A DNA stretch of 64,000 nt from Flemingiibacterium sp045586505 (GCA_045586505.1 JAZNAL010000013.1:50208-114207); one strand, 5' to 3'. Shown: positions 52,788-62,179, counted from the first letter of the stretch. The notes: generated from the letters alone by a model not told the origin. A program made the numbers and translations.

Positions 52788-54052
52788 ATGGCAAAAGGAT
52801 TATTGTTGGGGGCAGGTTTTTCTTTTGATTTGGGAATGCCGTTGGCATCTGAGTTTTCAGATACATTATTCGGCTTTTTAAATTCTTTTAAAATTGAGAA
52901 TTTAATTAACAATATGAGAGGTCATAGACCATACAGTAATGACAGAACGCTCTGTGATGTCACACTCAACCGGTTACTTGAGATATACAATGGATTTCTT
53001 AATTCTGAGAATAAAAATTATGAAGAATTATTCAGGATTGTTGAGAGTTTGCAGGTGAACAGTAGAGAAGCACAAGAAACGGTTAGTTATTTTCTTTCAA
53101 AGATAAGAAATATCATAAACGAATTGTTCCTTATATATCAGAAAAACACATATTTTTACTATATTCTTAACAGAGATAAATACAAGTGGTTGATAGATCA
53201 ATTTGAAAAAGAAGAATTATGGGTATTTACACTGAATCACGATGTGTTAATCGAAATGCTGTGTATTGATTATAAAATACCATTAAATGAGGGGTATTCG
53301 CGAACCATGCAAATTCCTATGTCAAATATAAATATGGAAGAGTGCATTGACTTTGGAAAAATTGATGCAACAGAGAAAGATGTTGATAAGTTAAACTACC
53401 TCAAAAATACAAAAGGAATAAACATTTTAAAAATACATGGTGGATTAAACGAGTTTTTTCAGGGGGATGAAAAAACAGGCAGACATCGTATGATATTTGA
53501 TTACCATAAATTTGAAAGTTCTTTAAACTATTTGAATGCATTGGAGTCATTTATTCATGCTCCGCACTATTACATAAATGACAGACCTCCCAATATAGAA
53601 AGTGAAATATGTGTAAGTGATTTTGACGGTGTTTTGCAATTTATGCACCTTCGATTTTAACCGGAAGCAAAAAGTATCACAAAACAATATCCCAAAATCA
53701 GCGTGAAGAAAAAATCGAGCTGTTTTCATCTGGATTGACCAAAATAGATGAGCTGTATATTATAGGGTACAGTTTTGCTGACAAACATATAAATAACAGA
53801 ATATCACATGCTATGCATCTGAATGATAAATTAAAAGTACTTGTAGTAAGTCCTACAGCTCAAAAGCAGGAACTGTTCGAACCATTTGATTATAATGCAA
53901 GAGTACGTTATTGTAATACTTCATTTCCTGTTTGGGCAGATTATGAAAAGAAAGGTGAATGGGATTCTGAATTCAGTAAAACGATAAGTGAATTGACTGA
54001 TACTGTCAGAAAGCCGTTGATTGCATCTGTAAAAGAAAGCATTATTAAATGA
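52788..54052 (+). pseudogene. SIR2-like NADase-type protein, interrupted by a frameshift
   Basis: Two frames join into one SIR2-like protein of about 420 residues. The first (52788-53660) has the nucleotide-binding start LLLGAGFSFDLGMPLASEFS, FTLNHDVLIEML and LKIHGGLNEF. The second frame continues from about 53633 as FAIYAPSILTGSKKYHK and holds LYIIGYSFADKHIN, the usual C-terminal part of this fold. The break is at a T4 run (53632-53635); one more T would restore a single frame. SIR2-like proteins in such contexts typically destroy NAD+ in abortive infection. The gene is inactive as assembled unless the break is a sequencing error or is bypassed. Confidence 0.75.
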
Positions 54053-54058
54053 GCGTAG

Positions 54059-54101
54059 AAAAACCTACCACCTAAGCCACTATGACTTAGGTGGTAGGTT
54101 T
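54059..54101. terminator. Terminator after the SIR2-like gene
   Basis: Seventeen-bp stem from aaaacctacc to its complement ending ggtaggtttt. Confidence 0.8.
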
Positions 54102-54155
54102 TCTGTAAATGCAAAGACATTCTTCACAATGTGTAAGGTTCGTCTTTGCGTGTTT

Positions 54156-54230
54156 TGGTGACCCGTACGGGAATCGAACCCATGTTTCCGCCTTGAGAGG
54201 GCGGCGTCTTAGCCGCTTGACCAACAGGCC
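54156..54230 (-). tRNA. tRNA-Glu (CTC anticodon)
   Basis: Folds as a 75-nt tRNA with encoded CCA. Acceptor ggcctgt pairs with acgggtc; the anticodon stem ccgcc/ggcgg encloses loop ctctcaa, giving anticodon CTC; T-loop ggttcgattcc. It lies at the right edge of the AT-rich island. Confidence 0.92.
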
Positions 54231-54432
54231 GATCATCAGAACACGAATATTATATCATATCCCATTTTATTTGTCAATATCTTTTTGAAAAAAACTTAAA
54301 ATATTTTTATTTAATCAGCAGCATTGTAGATATGCTATATCGGCAGTTATTCCTCAAAGCTCCAGTACGCCCATATTCAAGGTGTTTATATCATGCGACA
54401 GCGGTTGTCAAGGGGGATGGCAAACATCACTT

Positions 54433-54475
54433 AAAAAGGAATCGCCTTTGTCAAAGGACAAAGGCGATTCCTTTT
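54433..54475. terminator. Terminator of tRNA-Gln
   Basis: Perfect stem (aaaaaggaatcgcctttgtc and complement) with A- and T-runs at both ends, directly 3' of the tRNA on the minus strand. Confidence 0.85.
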
Positions 54476-54549
54476 TGGCTGGGGATGAGGGGTTCGAACC
54501 CCCACAAACAGAGTCAGAGTCTGTCGTGCTACCGTTACACAAATCCCCA
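54476..54549 (-). tRNA. tRNA-Gln (CTG anticodon)
   Basis: Folds as a 74-nt tRNA with encoded CCA. Acceptor tggggat pairs with atcccca; anticodon stem cagac-type encloses loop with CTG; T-arm gggggttcgaacccc. The interval between the two tRNAs (54231-54432) shows no gene. Confidence 0.92.
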
Positions 54550-54675
54550 ATGTGATTTATTCAACGGACAATATTATACCACAACATAATGGGTTTGTCA
54601 ATAGGTTTTAGAAAATATTTTTCGTTTTTCAGGAGGAAATTTTTTCAAAAATTCTCCAACTTCCCGATAATGTAA

Positions 54676-54704
54676 TTGACATGGCGTCAATTATATGTTA
54701 AAAT
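54676..54704 (+). promoter_or_regulatory. Promoter of the TerB_N/BrxD/helicase operon
   Basis: TTGACA (54676-54681), 17 nt, TAAAAT (54699-54704), 38 nt upstream of the TerB_N start. Confidence 0.8.
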
Positions 54705-54742
54705 AATATAATAACCAAAACTCGGTCGAAGGAGGCGAAAAT

Positions 54743-56494
54743 ATGAGCGATAAACCGAAAAATCTCAGCGATATCGACAGATTCTGGGATCTTGATTCCC
54801 TGCTGCCAAAAAAGCGCCCCGTTACACCCTCGGTGCGTTCGGTGAATACCGACACCGTGGAGTTTTCCGTGGGCACGGATGATAACACCCCTGATGGCGG
54901 CGCGGCGATACCGCCGAGGGATTCGAATGCACCCCTTCCCGAGCGCACCTCCCCCCACGATCAGGCACGGCGTCTGAACGAACTGCCCATGCGCACACGT
55001 GCGCAGGAGTACCGCTCAAAGCCGCTTGATCCGTATCTTATCTATGAGCCTGAAAACACGCTTATCCGCCGCGTTGAGGTGTCAAAATGGGACTCGCGGT
55101 TCAATTTCTACGAAAACTTTCAGTCCGATGTGAAGCGGCTGTGGTCACGCGCCGCCGTACCTGCCGACCACGTCTCCTTCTTCTCATATGTGCCGCAGTA
55201 TTCCCAGCTTAAATACGCTCAACTCAAATGGTACCTCTGGTGGCGCGAAAATGTACGGCGCGGTACGTACCTACGTACCGATTTCTGCTACATCCTTTTA
55301 TACATCTACGAGATCATCAACTGCCCCGACCTGATAACGCCCGAAAAGGGGCTCGAGCTTCTCTGCGACATCTGGACAAACTACCGCGGCGAACACCGCA
55401 GGATCGACAGCTATATGTGCGACTGGCTGTGCGACTACTGTCTTATCAATAAGCTCCCCTGTCCCGCAAATCGCCTTGAACCCATAATCGGTGACATCGT
55501 GGCGGCGGCAAATTTCAAGGAGTTCTACATCGGTTCGGGGAAGGGCGACGTTGCTGCAAGCATTCTCGCCTATTCCTCCACCTACGACTGGCGTAAAAGC
55601 CGCTATGTTACGAGCGAAAACATGGAGCTTTTCGCGTTACACATACGCGGCGCATTTGAAAAAGCGTACCGCGAGGTGCTCTCGGAAAAGGACGACAGCT
55701 TCGCTAAGGAGTTCCGCGTGGAACGCAGTGCATACGACGGCGCGCTTTGTGTATATAATATGAAGCGGACGATCACGGTGGAATATGCATCTTACACACG
55801 CTCGCCGAAGTTCCGTTTCGTGGTGACTGATATAATCAAATACAGCGAAAACCGCATCCGCATGGCGCTTGGCGTCAAATCCCGTCTCAAGGTGGACTCG
55901 CTCGGAGATAAATTAAAGGCGTGCCTTGATGAATATTTCGATACACACCTCCCCCTTCCGAAAAAGAGCCGCGCATCAAAATCCGCGGCGATCCTGCCGG
56001 AGGTAAACGAATACGACAAGCTCTATGAGCCGACCTCTACCACGCTTTCTCTTGAAAACGCGCTCAGGATCGAACAAAGCTCCTGGAGCACCACCGACAT
56101 ACTCACCTCGGCGTTTGAGGAATCTTCGGAGCAAGCACCATCGAAGCCTGTACCCAAAGCCGTGCCGGAGCCCATCCCGGAACCGAGCTCTCAACAAAAG
56201 TCCATCCCCGAGACGCTTTCTTACACCGAAACGCCGGAAGGTACCGACGAGTTTGAGGGATTTGTCGCTTCTCTTGACGGCATCGCCCGCGAAGCGCTGA
56301 CACAGCTAGCAAACGGCGATAGTGCCGCGCTGGCAAAGGCTGCATCGACGGCGGGCATACTTGCAGATGCCCTGGCAGACAAAATCAACGAAGCAGCGTT
56401 CGATATCATCGGCGACAGCGTGATCGAACCACACGTCGGCGGATATCGGCTCATTTCCGATTACGAAGGAGATCTTGTAAAATGGCTGAAATGA
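54743..56494 (+). CDS. TerB N-terminal domain protein
   Basis: A 583-residue cytoplasmic protein. Residues about 120-330 match the TerB_N family: FYENFQSDVKRLWSR, FFSYVPQYSQLKYAQLKWYL, WWRENVRRGTYLRTDFCYIL and LYIYEIINC. The next region (about 340-430) is unassigned; a Pro/Ser/Glu-rich linker (about 440-500) leads to a short alpha/beta C-terminus. TerB_N proteins occur with ATPases and helicases in predicted stress and anti-phage systems. Here a BrxD-like ATPase overlaps its stop by 13 nt and a helicase follows, exactly such a set. Ribosome binding site aaggagg. Composition matches the host, not the island. Confidence 0.82.
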   Translation: MSDKPKNLSDIDRFWDLDSLLPKKRPVTPSVRSVNTDTVEFSVGTDDNTPDGGAAIPPRDSNAPLPERTSPHDQARRLNELPMRTRAQEYRSKPLDPYLIYEPENTLIRRVEVSKWDSRFNFYENFQSDVKRLWSRAAVPADHVSFFSYVPQYSQLKYAQLKWYLWWRENVRRGTYLRTDFCYILLYIYEIINCPDLITPEKGLELLCDIWTNYRGEHRRIDSYMCDWLCDYCLINKLPCPANRLEPIIGDIVAAANFKEFYIGSGKGDVAASILAYSSTYDWRKSRYVTSENMELFALHIRGAFEKAYREVLSEKDDSFAKEFRVERSAYDGALCVYNMKRTITVEYASYTRSPKFRFVVTDIIKYSENRIRMALGVKSRLKVDSLGDKLKACLDEYFDTHLPLPKKSRASKSAAILPEVNEYDKLYEPTSTTLSLENALRIEQSSWSTTDILTSAFEESSEQAPSKPVPKAVPEPIPEPSSQQKSIPETLSYTETPEGTDEFEGFVASLDGIAREALTQLANGDSAALAKAASTAGILADALADKINEAAFDIIGDSVIEPHVGGYRLISDYEGDLVKWLK

Positions 56495-57852
56495 CACGAA
56501 AGATACCAAAACGAATACTCACGGGACTGCTCTCGTCAATCTCGGCGGGTGTAGTGCCGCGTATGGGTGCGCCCTATATCGCCATAGGACGAAACGAGGA
56601 GATCGAAGCGCTGCTCTCTGATCTCGAAGCCGTCAACGACGGCGGCGGTACCATGCGCTTTATCATAGGTAAATACGGAAGCGGCAAGAGCTTCCTTATC
56701 CAGCTCGTACGCGGCTTTTCCATAGAGCGCGGCTTCATCACCGCCGATGCGGATCTGTCCCCTGAACGCCGTATCTGCGGTGCAAAGGGTACGGGTATTG
56801 CAACCTACCGCGAGCTGATACGCAACCTCGCCTCAAAATCCTCACCTGACGGCGGTGCACTGCAGCAGATAATCGCGAAATGGCTGTCAGATCTGCAGTC
56901 ATCGGTGGCGGCGGAGGGGCACGAGATTGGCTCAGATGCGTTCCTGCGTGAGCTGACCTCCCGAATCTATTCACAGACCCGCGAGCTCGAAGCGCAGATT
57001 GGCGGCTTCGATTTTGCCACGGTGCTTACACAGTATTACAAAGCGTACATGGACGGCGACGAGGAGAAAAAGTCCGCCTGTATGCGATGGCTTCGCGGTG
57101 AATACTCCACTAAGACTGAGGCGCGCAATGCTATCGGTGTATCTCTCGGAGGTATCATCGACGATGACAACTGGTACGAGTATATAAAGCTTTTTGCGGT
57201 ATTTTTCAGAAAGCTCGGCTACCGCGGATTTGTGGTATTCATCGACGAGTGTGTGAATCTTTATAAGATCGCCAACCGCATCTCACGCGAGAACAACTAC
57301 GAAAAGCTACTGTCCATGTTCAACGACACCTTGCAGGGCAAAGCCGAGGGGCTTGCGCTGATCTTCGGCGGCACACCGCAGTTTTTGGAGGACACCCGCC
57401 GCGGCCTGTTCTCCTATGAAGCACTCCGCAGCCGACTGTCCGACGGACAGTTTCAAAAGGACGGCTTCAAAAACCTGATCGGCCCCGTGATCCGTCTTCG
57501 CAGACTGTCCGATGATGAGCTGTATGCGCTGATTGCACGCATCACGGGTCTGCACGCCCAGAATTACGTCTGGGAGCCGCGGGTGACAAACGAGGATATG
57601 CTGACATTTCTTAAGATCTGCCTTGACCGTGCGGGTGCTGACACCATGATAACCCCCCGTGAGATCATCCGCGACTATATAACTCTTTTGAACATCCTCC
57701 TGCAGAATCCCGACACCACGTTTACCGATGTGGTGGGCAGCGGAGTCGTCAAGCTCTCTCACGGCGAGGATGAGGAGAATGCTATTATCGTAGACGAAGG
57801 CGGCAGACCGCAGGTACGGACCGATTTTTCGGCGGAAGACATCGAATTATAA
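56482..57852 (+). CDS. BrxD-like ATP-binding protein (DUF2791)
   Basis: A 456-residue P-loop ATPase. The start (RKIPKRILTGLLSSISAGVV, PRMGAPYIAIGRNEEIEALL) and Walker A (RFIIGKYGSGKSFLIQLVRG, about 55-74) match the BrxD/DUF2791 family. Walker B is FVVFIDECVNLYKI, and a sensor-like FGGTPQFLEDTRRGLFSYEA follows, also typical. BrxD and its partner helicase BrxHI occur in type 2 BREX phage-resistance loci; the methylase and PglZ of BREX are missing here, so this is a reduced or different system. Start is fixed by aaggag and the overlap with the upstream gene. Confidence 0.88.
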   Translation: MAEMTRKIPKRILTGLLSSISAGVVPRMGAPYIAIGRNEEIEALLSDLEAVNDGGGTMRFIIGKYGSGKSFLIQLVRGFSIERGFITADADLSPERRICGAKGTGIATYRELIRNLASKSSPDGGALQQIIAKWLSDLQSSVAAEGHEIGSDAFLRELTSRIYSQTRELEAQIGGFDFATVLTQYYKAYMDGDEEKKSACMRWLRGEYSTKTEARNAIGVSLGGIIDDDNWYEYIKLFAVFFRKLGYRGFVVFIDECVNLYKIANRISRENNYEKLLSMFNDTLQGKAEGLALIFGGTPQFLEDTRRGLFSYEALRSRLSDGQFQKDGFKNLIGPVIRLRRLSDDELYALIARITGLHAQNYVWEPRVTNEDMLTFLKICLDRAGADTMITPREIIRDYITLLNILLQNPDTTFTDVVGSGVVKLSHGEDEENAIIVDEGGRPQVRTDFSAEDIEL

Positions 57853-57873
57853 AATATGAGGAGATAAAAAGTC

Positions 57874-58344
57874 ATGAACACGGCAGTAGAATACATGAAC
57901 GCGCGCGGCTACGGCGAGCGTGTCCGCATACTCACCGAATCCACCGCCACCGTAGCTCTTGCCGCACAGGCACTTGGTGTCACGGAGGGCGAGATCGCGA
58001 AAACGCTTTCGTTTATGCTCGGCGGCGCTCCCATACTCATCGTTATGGCGGGCGATGTCAAGACCGACAACCATAAGTACAAGGCAAAATTCTGCACTAA
58101 AGCGAAAATGCTCACACCCGACGACACGGTGGAGCTGATCGGTCATGCCGTCGGTGGCGTTTGCCCCTTTGGCATCAAGGACGGCGTCACGGTATACCTC
58201 GACGAATCGCTGAAGCGCTTCGAGCTTGTCTTTGCGGCGTGCGGCGCTATCGACACCGTCATCGGGCTCAGCATTCCCGAGCTTGAAACTCTGTCGGGGT
58301 ATGCCTGTTGGGTGGATGTTACAAAGCCCCACGAGGCGGTGTGA
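57874..58344 (+). CDS. YbaK/ProX-type aminoacyl-tRNA deacylase
   Basis: A 156-residue YbaK/EbsC-family protein, which hydrolyses mischarged tRNA such as Cys-tRNA(Pro). The family stretch is KYKAKFCTKAKMLTPDDTVE followed by LIGHAVGGVCPFGIKDGVTV and YLDESLKRF; the conserved Lys (near 54) and GHxxGG are present. It is placed between the ATPase (21-bp gap) and helicase (4-bp gap) of the TerB/BrxD unit, which is unexpected for a housekeeping editing gene. It may be a passenger or a working part of the system. Confidence 0.9.
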   Translation: MNTAVEYMNARGYGERVRILTESTATVALAAQALGVTEGEIAKTLSFMLGGAPILIVMAGDVKTDNHKYKAKFCTKAKMLTPDDTVELIGHAVGGVCPFGIKDGVTVYLDESLKRFELVFAACGAIDTVIGLSIPELETLSGYACWVDVTKPHEAV

Positions 58345-58348
58345 GAAA

Positions 58349-60640
58349 ATGGCAGACAACGAAATCTTCTACCGGTTCTCCCCGTTCATACAGGATTTCA
58401 TTTACCGAAACGGCTGGCAGGATCTGCGCGCGGTGCAGCTTGCGGCGGCACGGGTGATATTCGATACAAACAAGAATCTGCTTATTACCTCCTCCACTGC
58501 ATCCGGTAAGACGGAGGCGGCATTCTTCCCGATCATCTCGCAGATGTATGAGGATATGCCGAAGAGCATTGGTACGTTGTATATCGCGCCGCTGAAAAGT
58601 CTAATCAACGACCAGTTTTCGCGTCTTGACGAGCTGCTTGATCTGACGGGTATCCCCGTGTTCCATTGGCATGGCGACGTTGCGCAGTCGCACAAATCCA
58701 AGCTTCTGAAGGATCCCCGCGGTATTCTGCAGATCACCCCCGAATCCCTTGAAAGTATGCTCATGAACCGCTCCAACGACCTCGTGCGCCTGTTCGGCGA
58801 CCTTAGGTATGTGGTCATCGACGAAATACACACTCTGACGGGTACTGACCGCGGCAATCAGATCATCTGTCAGCTCGTACGCCTTGCAAGGCTCATCGGT
58901 CATACGCCGAGGCGTATCGGGCTTTCCGCCACCATCGGTGACGCATCCCTTGCGGCAGAATGGCTTGGCGGCGGCACGGATGTTGAGACTGTAGTGCCGG
59001 AGATAAACGAGGGCAAGACCAAATGGCGGCTCGGCATGGAGCATTTCTATATCCAAGGCGAGGATCTCGATCAAAGCCACGACTTCCAGGGTCAGGACAT
59101 AAAAAAAGAGCCCGAATCCACGGAGCCCTTGCAGGGTGAAGCGTCTATAGACGAGCCGTCTCACGGCAAGGTTGAGATCGATCCCGGTTACGAGTACATC
59201 TACGACTGCGTCAAAAACAAAAAAGCGATCATCTTCTCAAACTCCCGCGAGGAGACCGAGTATGTGACCGCCACCATGCGTCAGATTGCCGATAACCGTC
59301 ATGAGACGGACAATTTCCTCATCCATCACGGCAACCTGTCCGCTTCAATTCGCGAGGAAGCCGAGTCCAAGATGAAAAACGACGAGATGAAGTGCGTCAC
59401 CTGCGCCACCGTTACAATGGAGCTTGGAATCGACATCGGACGGCTTGAGCGCATTATACAGAACGATGCGCCGAACTCCGTGTCAAGCTTTCTGCAAAGA
59501 CTTGGACGCTCGGGCAGACGCGGTACGCCGCCGGAAATGATGATGGTATTCCGAGAGGAAAATCCGCTTCCCAATACTCCGCTTCCACAGCTTATTCCGT
59601 GGGGATTTCTCCGCGCCATTGCTATTGTGCAGCTGTATATTGAAGAAAAATTCATCGAACCGCCATTTACCAAAAAGCTCCCCTTCAGCCTTGCATTCCA
59701 GCAGACTCTTTCTACCCTTGCGTCCTCGGGCGAGCTGACGCCGAAGCGTCTCGCCGAGCGCATACTGACGCTTCCTGCATTTAAAAATATCGACAAGGAA
59801 GATTACCGCACACTGTTGCTCAGCATGCTGCAGAACGACTTTTTGGAGCTGACCGAGGAAAAAGGTCTGATAGTGGGCTTAAAGGGCGAGCGACTTATAA
59901 ACAGCTTCAAATTCTACGCCGTGTTCAAGGACAGCGAGGACTACACCGTCCGCTGTGAATCCGACGAGATCGGTACCATCACCACCCCGCCGCCGGTGGG
60001 CGACCGTTTCGCACTTGCGGGACGGGTCTGGGAGGTGGAGGAGCTGGATATTGCGAGAAAGCTCATCTATGTAAAGGCGGTCAAGGGAAAGATGGAGGTC
60101 TCTTGGCCCGGCGACTACGGCGAGATACACACAAAGATTCTGGAGCGTATGCGCCGAATACTGTACGAGGATACCGTTTATCCCTACTTAAAGCCAAATG
60201 CCCGCCATCGCCTTGAGGTCGTACGAAACCTTGCCCGCAATACCGGAATGCTGTCCCATTCGCTGGTGCCGCTTGGCGGCTACACCTGGTGTCTGTTCCC
60301 TTGGCTTGGTACTCGCTCTTTCAGAACACTTCGCAAATTCATCATGCAGAACGCCGCGCGCTTCAAGATCACCAACCTCGAATTTGAGGGCTGTTACTAC
60401 ATGATGTTCAAAATGGAAAATGCGAGCGACTACGCCCTCATCAAAGGTCTTTGCGACATTATTGAGCGTGAGGGCATCGACAAGTCAAAGCTGGTGAATG
60501 CAAACGAAATGCCAGTGTTCGAAAAATACGACGACTATATACCCGCCGAGCTGCTCCGAAGGCAATACGCTGCGGACAAGCTCCGCACAGATGAAATTAA
60601 ACTGCGTCTGCCGCAGATACTCTCCGAGTACGAGGACTAA
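58349..60640 (+). CDS. DEAD/DEAH-box helicase, BrxHI/Lhr-like
   Basis: A 763-residue superfamily 2 helicase. Motifs: Q-like LRAVQLAAARVI, I (SSTASGKTEAAF), Ia (IAPLKSLINDQF), II (VIDEIHTLTG), III (LSATIGDAS), IV (AIIFSNSREETEYV), V (TVTMELGIDIGRL) and VI (QRLGRSGRRG). The C-terminal 350 residues are a winged-helix and beta domain as in Lhr and BrxHI. The family, and the BrxD-like gene upstream, point to the helicase of the TerB/BrxD system. Start 58349 follows the deacylase stop by 4 bp; a longer in-frame start at 58226 would overlap that gene. Confidence 0.88.
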   Translation: MADNEIFYRFSPFIQDFIYRNGWQDLRAVQLAAARVIFDTNKNLLITSSTASGKTEAAFFPIISQMYEDMPKSIGTLYIAPLKSLINDQFSRLDELLDLTGIPVFHWHGDVAQSHKSKLLKDPRGILQITPESLESMLMNRSNDLVRLFGDLRYVVIDEIHTLTGTDRGNQIICQLVRLARLIGHTPRRIGLSATIGDASLAAEWLGGGTDVETVVPEINEGKTKWRLGMEHFYIQGEDLDQSHDFQGQDIKKEPESTEPLQGEASIDEPSHGKVEIDPGYEYIYDCVKNKKAIIFSNSREETEYVTATMRQIADNRHETDNFLIHHGNLSASIREEAESKMKNDEMKCVTCATVTMELGIDIGRLERIIQNDAPNSVSSFLQRLGRSGRRGTPPEMMMVFREENPLPNTPLPQLIPWGFLRAIAIVQLYIEEKFIEPPFTKKLPFSLAFQQTLSTLASSGELTPKRLAERILTLPAFKNIDKEDYRTLLLSMLQNDFLELTEEKGLIVGLKGERLINSFKFYAVFKDSEDYTVRCESDEIGTITTPPPVGDRFALAGRVWEVEELDIARKLIYVKAVKGKMEVSWPGDYGEIHTKILERMRRILYEDTVYPYLKPNARHRLEVVRNLARNTGMLSHSLVPLGGYTWCLFPWLGTRSFRTLRKFIMQNAARFKITNLEFEGCYYMMFKMENASDYALIKGLCDIIEREGIDKSKLVNANEMPVFEKYDDYIPAELLRRQYAADKLRTDEIKLRLPQILSEYED

Positions 60641-60882
60641 CCCCGTCCCACGGACAGGTCACACACCACAGCACCGCCCACTATAAGAAGAAGTGACATC
60701 AGTGCGTGCTCAAGTTCGGCATATAAGAGCGGATACAGCCGCGCCGCGTCATACGCCTCAAGTGATGCAGTGGTAAACGCTATGTATATAAGTGCGGCGG
60801 CGACAAGCGGCAGTCCGCAGTTAAGTATCATCAGAGCGGCTCTGGAGGGGCATGTTTTTTTTAACGGTTTCTTTGTTTTCAT
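60637..60882 (-). CDS. Small two-helix membrane protein
   Basis: An 81-residue protein with a basic N-terminus and two hydrophobic helices (AALMILNCGLPLVAAALIYI and ALMSLLLIVGGAVVCDLSVG). Ribosome binding site gaggag 6 nt from the start. The end overlaps the convergent helicase stop by 4 bp. No family recognised. Confidence 0.6.
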   Translation of the reverse strand: MKTKKPLKKTCPSRAALMILNCGLPLVAAALIYIAFTTASLEAYDAARLYPLLYAELEHALMSLLLIVGGAVVCDLSVGRG

Positions 60883-61097
60883 TGACTTCTCCTCTGCTTT
60901 TCTGCATCCATTATACCATATGAGGAGTCGAAAGTCATCAATCGCTTTTTGGGAGCAGCCCCTGTCTTAACTTGCAGAGGAAGCATTATGAAAACGATAC
61001 CCATTATCTGAAAAAACCGTAAATAATGTCGCCGAAATGTGCCGCTCGAAGGTGCATTTGATAAGCTCGTAATACATGAATTGTAAGGAGAATCGCT

Positions 61098-61901
61098 ACG
61101 GAAAACTCAAGGATAGGAGTATCAAGCGCCTGTTTCTATCCCGATGAAACGCTTGACTCCATAAAAAGATGCATCGGACTCGGGTTTATGAATATCGAGA
61201 TCTTCATGAACAGCTTTTCGGAGCTTGAAGAGCCGTATCTTAAAAGGATTGCCGAGGTCTGCCGTGAAAACGGTGTCAGGGTGACCGCCATCCATCCGTT
61301 TACCTCGGGCTTTGAATATATGTACTTTTTCTCTGCCTACAAAAAGCGTGCTCGCGATTCTGCGGATTATTTTTACCGCAAGTATTTCGAGGCGGCGGCA
61401 TATCTCGGTGCGGATTACTTTGTATTCCACGGAGATGGCACCAAATCGCCATTTTTCGGGATGGATAACTACTGCGAGGTGTTGTCCATGCTCATGGAGA
61501 CTGCGAGCAGTGAGGGCGTGACACTGGTGCATGAGAATGTTTCCACCGCGCGTGCGGGCAATCCCGAATTTATGCGGGAGGTTCACAAACGCTTTGGTGA
61601 GGGTCGCATCAAGTTTGTATTTGACTTGAAGCAGACGGTGCGCGGAGGATATGATCCGCACCTGATGCTTGACGCTATGGGGAGCGATATCGTTCATGTG
61701 CACATCAACGACTGGAAAGACGGCGAATGCCGTCTGCCGTATGCGGGCAGTCTTGATGTAGACAGCGTTATCTCGCGGCTTGAAGCGGCCGGATATGCAG
61801 GAAAATATATTATCGAGGTGTACAGACAAAATTTCAAGGATGACCGCGAGATCACCGCGGCGGCGGATGAGCTGCGTAGGCGAGACTATGCGGGTCAATA
61901 G
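61098..61901 (+). CDS. Sugar-phosphate isomerase/epimerase family protein with apparent ACG start
   Basis: A TIM-barrel protein of the xylose isomerase-like/AP endonuclease 2 family. Motifs: GADYFVFHGDG, LVHENVSTAR, KFVFDLKQTVRGGYDPH, IVHVHINDW and GKYIIEVYRQNF, with the His/Glu/Asp metal ligands of the fold. Coding character extends upstream of the first ATG (61188): RIGVSSACFYPDETLDSIKR is just what a family N-terminus looks like. Only an ACG codon (61098-61100), 7 nt after aaggag, stands where the start should be. Either ACG is used, or an ATG was mutated or misread. Full length would be 267 residues. Substrate unknown. Confidence 0.8.
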   Translation, partial: TENSRIGVSSACFYPDETLDSIKRCIGLGFMNIEIFMNSFSELEEPYLKRIAEVCRENGVRVTAIHPFTSGFEYMYFFSAYKKRARDSADYFYRKYFEAAAYLGADYFVFHGDGTKSPFFGMDNYCEVLSMLMETASSEGVTLVHENVSTARAGNPEFMREVHKRFGEGRIKFVFDLKQTVRGGYDPHLMLDAMGSDIVHVHINDWKDGECRLPYAGSLDVDSVISRLEAAGYAGKYIIEVYRQNFKDDREITAAADELRRRDYAGQ

Positions 61902-62039
61902 CTCACAAGACGGAGTACAAAGTTATGAGCACAGGATGACGCAGAGTAGCAACCACATATGATTTCACATTTGTTGCAGACGGTGAAAAATTAACGTCAA
62001 AATACCCAAATCTCACTATGCCCCATATGAAATCGGTGA

Positions 62040-62076
62040 CCGGTACCCTGTGAGAAAACACGAGGGTGCCTTCGGG
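62040..62076. other. Structured non-coding segment upstream of nrdD
   Basis: Hairpin ccggtaccct / agggtgcc with flanking pairs, then a G-run (ttcggggggagc). It lies within 61902-62260, which has no gene I can support. It does not match a riboswitch I know. Confidence 0.35.
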
Positions 62077-62140
62077 GGGAGCATTTTATGTATTCAAAGC
62101 GTATGTGAATCCGTAATTTTATCGTGTCGACACTTCCATA

Positions 62141-62179
62141 AAAAGCCATTTTCACGACTTGTCGGAGGGTGGCTTTTTT
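62141..62179 (+). terminator. Terminator in the gap before nrdD
   Basis: Stem aaaagcca / tggctttt followed by tt, with an internal 21-nt loop. It ends any transcript from the isomerase gene or from the structured segment. Confidence 0.65.

Noticed and set aside
54743..60640. Complete BREX system
   Set aside because: Only BrxD-like and BrxHI-like genes are present; BrxC/PglY, PglX methylase, PglZ and PglW are absent.
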